DNA from: RGIG3102 sp964507095 | GTDB taxonomy: Bacteria; Bacillota; Clostridia; Oscillospirales; Ruminococcaceae | Assembly (NCBI GenBank): GCA_964507095.1 | Contig: CAZDOS010000003.1 | Span: 1-64,000 of the forward strand | Direction: 5' to 3' | Length of the DNA stretch: 64,000 bases | Shown: positions 17,071-23,540 of the stretch, piece after piece | Layout: each line of letters opens with the position of its first letter | How positions within the stretch are numbered: position 1 is the first letter of the stretch | Notes under the pieces: model-generated | What the model was told of the DNA's origin: nothing | Databases searched by the model: none | The model's input: the letters and a program-made list of their open reading frames with translations, nothing else | Translations under genes and position numbers: made by a program

Positions 17071-18090
17071 CTATCTGTTGCCGTACATTCTCTCGTAGTA
17101 CTGCTGGTATTCGCCGTTGACGATCTCCTCCCACCAGCTGCGGTTATCAAGATACCACTGGATGGTCTTCTTGATGCCGTCATTGAACATGGTCTCAGGG
17201 AGCCAGCCGAGTTCGGCGTGGATCTTGGCCGGATCGATGGCATATCTCATGTCATGGCCCTTCCTGTCGGTCACGTGAGTGATCAGGCTTTCAGGCTTTC
17301 CGAGCTGCTCACAGATGATCTTAACGATGTCGATATTCCTCATCTCGTTGTGACCGCCGATATTGTATACCTCGCCTTCCCTTCCGTTGTGGATGATAAG
17401 GTCTATGGCCTTGCAATGGTCCTCGACGTACAGCCAGTCTCTTACGTTTATGCCCTCTCCGTAAACAGGAAGAGGCTTGTCTGCCAGGGCATTGGCTATC
17501 ATAAGAGGTATCAGCTTTTCAGGGAACTGATACGGTCCGTAGTTGTTTGAGCATCTGGATATGCTTACCGGAAGCCCGAATGTGCGGTGGTAAGCCATTA
17601 CCAGAAAATCTGCGCTTGCCTTTGCAGCCGAATACGGGCTGGATGGATTGAGCGGAGTCGTTTCCGTGAAGAACAGGTCTGGCCTGTCAAGAGGAAGATC
17701 TCCGTAGACCTCATCCGTAGAAACCTGGTGGAACCTCTTGATCCCATACTTCCTGCAGGCATCCATGAGCACGGCAGTACCCATGATATTGGTGTTCAGG
17801 AACACTCCAGGATCTTCGATGGATCTGTCTACGTGCGTCTCAGCGGCAAAATTGACGACCATGTCGGGATGCTCTTCCCGGAACAGTCTGTCTACCGCCT
17901 GCCTGTCGCATATGTCTTCCTTGACAAACCTGAAGTTCGGCTTGTCGAGTACACCCTTGAGAGTTGAGAGATTTCCTGCATATGTCAGGCTGTCAAGGCA
18001 AACTATCCTGTATTCAGGATGCTTGTCCAGCATGTAGAAAATGAAGTTTGAACCGATGAATCCGGCACCGCCGGTCACTATGATCGTCAT
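17071..18090 (-). CDS. rfbB: dTDP-glucose 4,6-dehydratase
   Basis: Converts dTDP-glucose to dTDP-4-keto-6-deoxyglucose. This 339-residue extended SDR has GGAGFIGSN for NAD+ at the N-terminus, STDEVYGDL, and YSAAKASAD (Tyr-x3-Lys) with NNYGPYQFPEKLIP after it, all RmlB signatures. ATG 18090 has AGGAGAAAC before it. It is the last gene of a run glycosyltransferase-rfbA-rfbD-rfbB, spaced 13-17 bp between the three rfb genes, ending at a strong terminator. The product feeds rhamnose or another deoxysugar in cell-surface glycans. Confidence 0.97.
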   Translation of the reverse strand: MTIIVTGGAGFIGSNFIFYMLDKHPEYRIVCLDSLTYAGNLSTLKGVLDKPNFRFVKEDICDRQAVDRLFREEHPDMVVNFAAETHVDRSIEDPGVFLNTNIMGTAVLMDACRKYGIKRFHQVSTDEVYGDLPLDRPDLFFTETTPLNPSSPYSAAKASADFLVMAYHRTFGLPVSISRCSNNYGPYQFPEKLIPLMIANALADKPLPVYGEGINVRDWLYVEDHCKAIDLIIHNGREGEVYNIGGHNEMRNIDIVKIICEQLGKPESLITHVTDRKGHDMRYAIDPAKIHAELGWLPETMFNDGIKKTIQWYLDNRSWWEEIVNGEYQQYYERMYGNR

Positions 18091-18107
18091 TGTTGTTTCT
18101 CCTGTTT

Positions 18108-18995
18108 TTATTGACCGTTCCATTTCTTAAAGAATTCTTCGAGAGCATCCTTCCAGTCTCTCATCTCGTCTCCGCAGGTCAGACGGAGCATCATGTTGTC
18201 AAGATTCGAATATTCAGGTCTCTTTGTCGGGCTTGGATACTCTTCGCTGGTGCAAGGTCTCATGACGCCTTCATAGCCTGCGAGCCTTGCTATCTCGCAT
18301 GCAAAATCGTACCATGTGCACTCAGCACCGTTTCCTGTGCAGTGATATATTCCGTACTCCTCTCCGGCCGCCACTTTCATCATGTGATAAGACAGATCCG
18401 CCCGGTTGGTCGGCGTGCCGTGCTGGTCATTTACCACCATCGCGCCGCCTCTTTCCCTGCAGAGCCTCACCATAGTCTTGACGAAATTCTTTCCGTAATA
18501 GCCGTACAGCCATGAGGTTCTTATGATGAAATATCTGCTGCAGAAATCTCTGACGTATTGCTCGCCTGCATATTTTGTCTTGCCGTAGGCAGACACAGGG
18601 TCAGCGATATCGAACTCTCTTCTCGGAGCAGCGTACCTTCCGCTGAAAACATAGTCTGTGGATATATGTACGAGCTTTGCGCCGGTCTTCTCACACGCTA
18701 TCGCGATGTTCCTCGGTCCTATGGCATTTGCCTTGTAGGCCGTCTCATAGTCCGTCTCGCAGCCGTCGACATTTGTGTATGCTGCACAGTTGAATACGAT
18801 ATCCGGCTTTTGGGCATCGAAGAACCTGAGCACTGCATCCTTGTCTGAGATGTCCAAAGTATCTATATCCGCCGTCAATATCTCTGCGCCTGCGAACTGT
18901 TCGGGTATCCTTCCCAGTTCACTGTAACCGCTTCTCAGATCGTTCAGCAGTTGCTTTGCGAGCATGCCGTTTGAACCCAGAACCAATACTTTCAT
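18108..18995 (-). CDS. rfbD: dTDP-4-dehydrorhamnose reductase
   Basis: Reduces dTDP-4-keto-rhamnose to dTDP-L-rhamnose. This 295-residue SDR has GSNGMLAKQL near the N-terminus, NCAAYTNVDGCE, STDYVFSG and YGKTKYAGEQ (catalytic Tyr-x3-Lys). ATG 18995 is preceded by GGAGG; the long upstream frame overlaps rfbA and is rejected. It lies between rfbA and rfbB. The epimerase rfbC that makes its substrate is missing from the cluster. Confidence 0.95.
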   Translation of the reverse strand: MKVLVLGSNGMLAKQLLNDLRSGYSELGRIPEQFAGAEILTADIDTLDISDKDAVLRFFDAQKPDIVFNCAAYTNVDGCETDYETAYKANAIGPRNIAIACEKTGAKLVHISTDYVFSGRYAAPRREFDIADPVSAYGKTKYAGEQYVRDFCSRYFIIRTSWLYGYYGKNFVKTMVRLCRERGGAMVVNDQHGTPTNRADLSYHMMKVAAGEEYGIYHCTGNGAECTWYDFACEIARLAGYEGVMRPCTSEEYPSPTKRPEYSNLDNMMLRLTCGDEMRDWKDALEEFFKKWNGQ

Positions 18996-19008
18996 GTTTT
19001 TCCTCCGA

Positions 19009-19893
19009 TCAATACTGGACCTGATTTTCACTGACCTTGTACAGATGAGTTCCGTACGGGCTCTTTCCGTAAAGCTCAGCGCTCGCAAGGAGCTGTTCCT
19101 TGGTGATCCAGCCGTTCTTGTATGCGATCTCTTCAGGTGCCGAGATCTTTATCCCCTGTCTCTTCTCTATCATCCTCACGAAATCGGCGGCATCCACCAG
19201 GCTGTCCATCGTGCCGGTATCCAGCCATGCAAAACCGCGTCCGAGAAGCTTGACATCAAGTTCTCCCTGTTCAAGATACATGGCATTGAGCGTCGTTATC
19301 TCCAGTTCTCCCCTTGCGGAAGGCTTTACCTGATTTGCAAGAGCGGATACTCCCTTCGGATAGAAATACAGACCGGTGATCGCATAATTGCTCTTCGGCT
19401 CCTTCGGTTTTTCCTCGACTGAGATGACCTTGCCGTTCTCGTCGAATTCCACGATTCCGAATCTCTGAGGGTCCTCCACGTGGTATCCGAAGACGGTGGC
19501 TCTTCCGTTTTCCGCATTTGCTGCCGCATCCTTGAGTATACGTGAGAAACCGTTTCCGTAGAAGATGTTGTCTCCGAGGATCATCCGGCATGGTTCATCA
19601 CCGATGAACTCCTCTCCGAGTATGAATGCCTGTGCAAGTCCGTCAGGGGACGGCTGTACCTTGTATTCGAGGTTGATGCCGAAGTTGGCTCCGTTTCCGA
19701 GCAGGCTCTCGAACCTCGGCGTATCCTGCGGAGTCGAGATGATGAGTATGTCCTTTATCCCCGCAAGCATAAGTGTCGAAAGAGGATAATAGATCATCGG
19801 CTTGTCGTATACCGGCAGAAGCTGCTTTGATGTCACCATCGTAAGAGGATAAAGTCTGGTTCCCCGTCCGCCTGCCAAAATAATGCCTTTCAT
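19009..19893 (-). CDS. rfbA: Glucose-1-phosphate thymidylyltransferase
   Basis: Makes dTDP-glucose from dTTP and glucose-1-phosphate, the first step of dTDP-rhamnose synthesis. The 294 residues match the family; GIILAGGRGTRLYPLT is the nucleotide-binding start, followed by SKQLLPVYDKPMIYYPL and LGDNIFYG. The only strong ribosome site (GGAAAGGAG) is about 30 nt before ATG 19893, separated from it by a perfect hairpin that may bring the two together. Followed closely by rfbD. Confidence 0.97.
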   Translation of the reverse strand: MKGIILAGGRGTRLYPLTMVTSKQLLPVYDKPMIYYPLSTLMLAGIKDILIISTPQDTPRFESLLGNGANFGINLEYKVQPSPDGLAQAFILGEEFIGDEPCRMILGDNIFYGNGFSRILKDAAANAENGRATVFGYHVEDPQRFGIVEFDENGKVISVEEKPKEPKSNYAITGLYFYPKGVSALANQVKPSARGELEITTLNAMYLEQGELDVKLLGRGFAWLDTGTMDSLVDAADFVRMIEKRQGIKISAPEEIAYKNGWITKEQLLASAELYGKSPYGTHLYKVSENQVQY

Positions 19894-19904
19894 GTTTCTG
19901 CTCT

Positions 19905-19924
19905 GCCGTGAGAAATCTCACGGC
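19905..19924 (-). promoter_or_regulatory. Hairpin between Shine-Dalgarno and start of rfbA
   Basis: A perfect 8-bp stem (GCCGTGAG at 19905-19912 with CTCACGGC at 19917-19924) sits between AAGGAG and the rfbA ATG. Folding would shorten the effective spacing from about 34 to about 13 nt. Confidence 0.5.
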
Positions 19925-19966
19925 TCTCCTTTCCGCTGTTGTTAATTGGATTACTGTATTCCTGTG

Positions 19967-20746
19967 TTATATGAGCTTGAATCCCCACTTCCTGAAGTAG
20001 ATCATCATGCTCTTGACCTGCTGCATGAACCGTTTTGAGTTATGGGCTGTCTCCCTGTGCCAGAAATGCACGACAGTGGCGCTCGGCGCATAATAGGCCT
20101 CGCCGTACTGCTTTGCCTTCATGGTTATGTCCCGGTCTTCGAAATACAGGAAATAGTCCCTGTCAAATCCGCCCATCTTCTCGAAGACCTCGCTCCTGAT
20201 GACGAAGAAGCATCCTGTGCAGAATTCCACAGGGAACTCTGTGTCCTGGTCCATCTCCTTCATGAGATATCTTCCCTCGATGCCCTTCATCAGACCTCCC
20301 GGCATCCTTCTTGATACCAGAGAAAGGAATCCCGGCCTTCGCTTTGCTATGTACTGAAGGGAACCGTCCGGGTTCAGGACCTTCGGGCAGGCTATGGCCA
20401 CCTCCGGATGGCTGTCCATGAATGCACACATGTTCGATATGGTGTCCTTGTTTATGAGGATGTCCGGGTTTATCACGAAATGATACTTCGAGCCGGTCTT
20501 TCCTAGCACCCGGTTATGTCCGCCGCCAAAGCCGACGTTCTCGCCCATGTCAATGTATTCCACCCTGCCGCCGGCATCGCCCTGTTCGGCTTTAATGGAG
20601 GCACCGATCCTGTCCGCGCTGGCATTGTCTATTACAAAGAGCTTGAAATCATCGCCGGTGTTCTCTATTATGCTTCTTACTGTAAGATGAGCATCCTCGG
20701 GTTTGTTGTAGACGACAACGCTCCCTGAAACTAAATAATCAGCCAT
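19967..20746 (-). CDS. Family 2 glycosyltransferase (rhamnosyltransferase-like)
   Basis: A 259-residue GT2 enzyme with a GT-A fold: SVVVYNKPED at the start, FVIDNASAD, and ENVGFGGGHNRVL typical of rhamnosyl/galactosyl transferases, INPDI as the DxD-equivalent, and FFLYFEDRDI near 200. No membrane segment. ATG 20746 lacks a strong ribosome site, but the protein begins correctly there; a TTG 69 nt upstream also stays in frame. It heads the rfbA-rfbD-rfbB run and probably transfers the dTDP-sugar onto a cell-wall polysaccharide. Confidence 0.88.
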   Translation of the reverse strand: MADYLVSGSVVVYNKPEDAHLTVRSIIENTGDDFKLFVIDNASADRIGASIKAEQGDAGGRVEYIDMGENVGFGGGHNRVLGKTGSKYHFVINPDILINKDTISNMCAFMDSHPEVAIACPKVLNPDGSLQYIAKRRPGFLSLVSRRMPGGLMKGIEGRYLMKEMDQDTEFPVEFCTGCFFVIRSEVFEKMGGFDRDYFLYFEDRDITMKAKQYGEAYYAPSATVVHFWHRETAHNSKRFMQQVKSMMIYFRKWGFKLI

Positions 20747-20843
20747 TAAACGTTCTATGTTCCCGTTTCTCTTTTTTTGAAACTTTTGATCGACAGTATT
20801 ACAATTCTTACACAAATAGATGCTTAACTATCTAGTGTAAGGC

Positions 20844-20868
20844 ATGTGTCCCCATAAGCCGGACACAT
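20844..20868 (-). other. Hairpin in the glycosyltransferase leader
   Basis: An 8-bp perfect inverted repeat (ATGTGTCC at 20844-20851, GGACACAT at 20861-20868) in the 5' leader. With no T-run it is not a standard terminator. Confidence 0.4.
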
Positions 20869-20876
20869 CACAGGTT

Positions 20877-20906
20877 ATTTTACTATACCACCACTGATTT
20901 TATCAA
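20877..20906 (-). promoter_or_regulatory. Promoter of the glycosyltransferase-rfb operon
   Basis: Minus strand TTGATA (20901-20906), 18-bp spacer, TAAAAT (20877-20882), about 130 bp before the glycosyltransferase start. Confidence 0.5.
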
Positions 20907-20968
20907 CATAAACAGGGAAAATCATTTTACGTCAGTTAAGAAAAGGTAAATAATCTGTAAATTATTAC

Positions 20969-20985
20969 TCCCGCCCAAGGCGGGA
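20969..20985 (+). other. Small GC-rich hairpin before the 21 kb membrane protein gene
   Basis: TCCCGCC (20969-20975) and GGCGGGA (20979-20985) pair around a CAA loop, 6 nt before the GGAGG ribosome site. It may influence translation or mRNA stability. Confidence 0.4.
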
Positions 20986-21001
20986 TCCCCGGAGGAAAAT
21001 G

Positions 21002-21679
21002 ATGATAAGCAAAATTGTTAACAAATCCATAGACATTATCAAGGCAGGCTTTGCGACCGTGATGATTGCAGGCGCCATATATTCTGTGGGCGAAGTCCTC
21101 ATCGGCAACATGTCAATGGGCATCCTCGCTGTGTTCACAGGAATAATCGGCACGCTTCTGACAGTATCCAGCGCATGCTTCTTCTTTAGAGCATACAACA
21201 GAGGAAGCGCTGACCTGACCGATACATATATCCTGTTCACCTACCCTGAAGTATTCAGGAAGATGCTCAGCGTGTTCTTTGCGATCTGGATAATCGGACT
21301 CCTCGGAGATGTCGTAGTAAGGCTCTTGGCTTTCGTACCGATGATCAATGTCATCGTTGCCATCGTTGTGATAGCTATTCAGTTCCTGCTCAGCCTCGCA
21401 GTCTATCTGTTCGTTGCTAACCAGAACTACCCGACTGACTACTATCTGAAAGCTTCTGCCAGGTACCTCGGAAGCAACCGGCTTGGATACATCGGTTTCA
21501 TCATTCTCATTGGAATCGTTCCTGCAATTATCCAGGCACTCATAAGCGGCATCCTCGGAGAACTGATCGGCAGTATCGTTGCCATACCTCTGCGCGCATT
21601 CGTAGACCTTTGTGTTGCGGGATACGTAGCCGAAAAGATCATTCCGTCAGAGTGGTACGCGGGATACGCACAGTTCTGA
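21002..21679 (+). CDS. Polytopic membrane protein of unknown function
   Basis: A 225-residue integral membrane protein with about five hydrophobic segments (roughly 10-33, 35-60, 92-135, 155-185, 187-210), Gly/Ile-rich, with no catalytic motif. The central TYILFTYPEVFRKML segment and overall pattern recall DUF975-like or stress-related membrane proteins, but I do not recognise a family. Two adjacent ATGs exist; the second (21002) is 6 nt from GGAGG and was chosen, though the first (20999) is possible. It is monocistronic, divergent from the glycosyltransferase operon. Confidence 0.7.
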   Translation: MISKIVNKSIDIIKAGFATVMIAGAIYSVGEVLIGNMSMGILAVFTGIIGTLLTVSSACFFFRAYNRGSADLTDTYILFTYPEVFRKMLSVFFAIWIIGLLGDVVVRLLAFVPMINVIVAIVVIAIQFLLSLAVYLFVANQNYPTDYYLKASARYLGSNRLGYIGFIILIGIVPAIIQALISGILGELIGSIVAIPLRAFVDLCVAGYVAEKIIPSEWYAGYAQF

Positions 21680-21714
21680 TATCGGCATGACGATCGAAAC
21701 TGAAATAACTGAGT

Positions 21715-21754
21715 AAAAAAGGGGCTGCATCGCAGGATGCAGCCTCTGTTTTCA
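21715..21754. terminator. Bidirectional terminator between membrane protein and glutaredoxin-like gene
   Basis: An 11-bp stem with a wobble (21721-21731 with 21736-21746) is flanked by six A residues on the left and T-rich sequence on the right, serving the convergent genes. Confidence 0.85.
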
Positions 21755-21768
21755 TGAAAGAGTATTGA

Positions 21769-22038
21769 TTACTCGAGCACGTCTCTGTAGTTGAAAGTGA
21801 TCGTGCCGTCTTCCAGGATGAAGCAAGGAACTCCGACCTGTCTTCTGGGCTTGATAGGATCGAAGACTGCAGGATTTGCTTCTCTGAAGTAGATGAACTC
21901 CCTGAGAGCCTTCATGGAACTGGTGATGTCCACAACTTCAAAATCAGCCTTGTTGATTCCATGCTCCTCAAGGATGCCGTTTACCTCTGTGCACTCAGGG
22001 CAGTGAGAAGAGGTGTAATACTTTACGATCTTTTTCAT
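21769..22038 (-). CDS. Glutaredoxin-like protein
   Basis: An 89-residue thioredoxin-fold protein. It starts with KYYTSSHCPEC, giving a CPEC active site at residues 13-16, and has the cis-proline segment VGVPCFILEDG near 68. A third Cys next to the cis-Pro is unusual. It resembles the glutaredoxin-related family seen in anaerobic Firmicutes and probably exchanges electrons with thiols or disulfides. ATG 22038 has AAAGGAGAG before it. Monocistronic between terminators. Confidence 0.8.
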   Translation of the reverse strand: MKKIVKYYTSSHCPECTEVNGILEEHGINKADFEVVDITSSMKALREFIYFREANPAVFDPIKPRRQVGVPCFILEDGTITFNYRDVLE

Positions 22039-22133
22039 TTTCTTTCTCTCCTTTCGATCATTGTGATCCGTATATGCCTATTATATCGGTAGGATTTTCA
22101 TTTGTAAATACATATCGCCGACAAACGCGGCCA

Positions 22134-22160
22134 TATAAAAGGACCGGACTGTCGGTCCGG
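22134..22160 (-). terminator. Terminator of the HD-domain gene
   Basis: On the minus strand CCGGAC-x5-GTCCGG (alternatively GGACCG-x6-CGGTCC) forms a compact stem at 22141-22160, followed by TTTTATAT. Confidence 0.75.
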
Positions 22161-22179
22161 CCCGAGATATCATTTCTTC

Positions 22180-22743
22180 CTATTCTTTAGCTCCGATGCC
22201 AAGCTCTTCGGCATGCTCCTTCATGGCTTCAATGACTATTGCAGCAACGTCCCTGACTTCCATCCCCAGCATTTCACATCCCTGCTTGATCAGTTCTCTG
22301 TTGCACTTTGCAGCAAACTTCTTATCCTTGAACTTCTTCATGAAGCTGGAGACCTCCATGTCAGTGATCCCGTTAGGTCTCATCCTTGCCGCAGCCTGAA
22401 TGATGCCCGTCAGCTCATCAACAGTGAACAGGCTCTTTTCCATATTGGTCTTCGGCTCAACATCATTCCTGAGGGTGTAGCCATGGGAAAGGATCGCACG
22501 GATGTCCTCTTCGTCCACGCCAGCTTCTCTCAGCGGCTCTGCGGTGTGGTCAAGATGCTCTTCAGGATATTTCTCGTAATCATAGTCATGGAGATAGCCC
22601 ACTGCTTCCCAGTGCTCCGGATCCTCTCCGAAGTATTTTGCCATTCCGCCCATGGCATAACTGACATTCTTCGAGTGGAGTATCAAAGACTCTTCAGTTA
22701 CCATATCCTTGTTCAGTTCCTTTGCTCTTTCAACTGTCAACAT
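22180..22743 (-). CDS. HD-domain phosphohydrolase-like protein
   Basis: A 187-residue HD-superfamily protein: LILHSKNVSYAM supplies the first His, GYLHDYDYEKYP the HD pair (about residue 50), and LDHTAEPL further His. This is the layout of HDIG-type metal phosphohydrolases acting on small nucleotides, though the substrate is unknown. ATG 22743 follows AAAGGAGAG; the longer frame upstream overlaps the next terminator and is rejected. Stands alone. Confidence 0.85.
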   Translation of the reverse strand: MLTVERAKELNKDMVTEESLILHSKNVSYAMGGMAKYFGEDPEHWEAVGYLHDYDYEKYPEEHLDHTAEPLREAGVDEEDIRAILSHGYTLRNDVEPKTNMEKSLFTVDELTGIIQAAARMRPNGITDMEVSSFMKKFKDKKFAAKCNRELIKQGCEMLGMEVRDVAAIVIEAMKEHAEELGIGAKE

Positions 22744-22829
22744 TATCTGTCTCTCCTTTGTTCTTTGCATGTGCTGATTATACCACCCGGGACCGGCTCT
22801 TTCAATCCGGCATCCATATGATAAAAGCA

Positions 22830-22857
22830 AAAAGCAGGATGCATGCATCCTGCTTTT
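22830..22857. terminator. Bidirectional terminator (28-bp perfect palindrome)
   Basis: Positions 22830-22843 and 22844-22857 are exact reverse complements, with AAAA at one end and TTTT at the other. On the minus strand it directly follows the stop of the 94-residue protein gene; no plus-strand gene ends here, so it probably serves that gene alone. Confidence 0.85.
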
Positions 22858-22860
22858 CTG

Positions 22861-23145
22861 TCATTTGCTCAATTCGCTCTGCAGCCAGACGCTTGCAACA
22901 TCCAGCGCATTGTACAATCCGTTTCTGACTCCGGACTTTCCCGGGATCATCCTCTGCATGAGATCCAGTGAAGTGTCCGTTGATATCAAAGACACATGGA
23001 TCCTGTCAGCCACGGTCTCATCACCGATCTTCTTGGTGCTGAGGACTTTCATGTAAGCTATTACCCTGTCGGTCGGATTGCCATAATAGAATTCATCTTC
23101 TCCGCGCACGAGCGGAAGGCCCTTGTAGGTCAAAGGTGTATCCAT
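22861..23145 (-). CDS. Conserved-looking small protein of unknown function
   Basis: A 94-residue soluble protein, mixed charge, no signal peptide or membrane segment. It begins MDTPLTYKGLPLVRG and contains EFYYGNPTDRVIAYMKVL and RMIPGKSGVRNGLYNALD. I do not recognise a family. The good GGAGG site before ATG 23145 and a strong terminator support a real gene. It follows ireB on the same strand, past a terminator-like hairpin. Confidence 0.7.
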   Translation of the reverse strand: MDTPLTYKGLPLVRGEDEFYYGNPTDRVIAYMKVLSTKKIGDETVADRIHVSLISTDTSLDLMQRMIPGKSGVRNGLYNALDVASVWLQSELSK

Positions 23146-23179
23146 TCGTTACCTCCATTTCCCGAAAGATAAGACAAGT

Positions 23180-23216
23180 CCACCGTGCAGGCCGCCGCAA
23201 GCGACCTGCACAGTGG
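23180..23216 (-). terminator. Terminator of ireB
   Basis: A 12-bp stem with one G-U pair (23205-23216 with 23180-23191) just after ireB. The T-tail is weak, so termination may be partial and allow read-through to the 94-residue protein gene. Confidence 0.65.
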
Positions 23217-23231
23217 TAACACAACCTGAAA

Positions 23232-23471
23232 TTATGCCAGATAGTTCTTCAGAAGGCTCTGAAGAATATCATCTCTGTCCAGCTTTCTGATCTTGTTTCT
23301 GGCTCCCTGATGAGTAGTGATGTAGGTTGGATCTTCTGACAGAATGTATCCAACTATCTGATTTATTGGATTATAGCCCTTTTCCTGGAGGGCGTCATAC
23401 ACTTCTCTCAAGGTCTGTCGGATCTCTTCGTCTTTTTCACTGTAGATGGAAAAAATCGTTGTTTCGCTCAT
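23232..23471 (-). CDS. ireB: IreB-family regulatory phosphoprotein (UPF0297)
   Basis: A 79-residue protein matching IreB: LREVYDALQEKGYNPINQIV, then YILSEDPTYITTHQGARNKI and LDRDDI near the end. In Enterococcus, IreB is a substrate of the Ser/Thr kinase IreK and tunes cephalosporin resistance; TTIFS near residue 5 could be the phosphorylation region here. In Firmicutes it often neighbours alaS, ruvX and yrzB, but here it sits alone downstream of pheT. AGGAGG precedes ATG 23471. Confidence 0.93.
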   Translation of the reverse strand: MSETTIFSIYSEKDEEIRQTLREVYDALQEKGYNPINQIVGYILSEDPTYITTHQGARNKIRKLDRDDILQSLLKNYLA

Positions 23472-23540
23472 CCCACATCCTCCTGCTTGATTTATATATC
23501 TAAATTGTATAGCAAAAGTATGTTAAATTCAAGTAAATAA

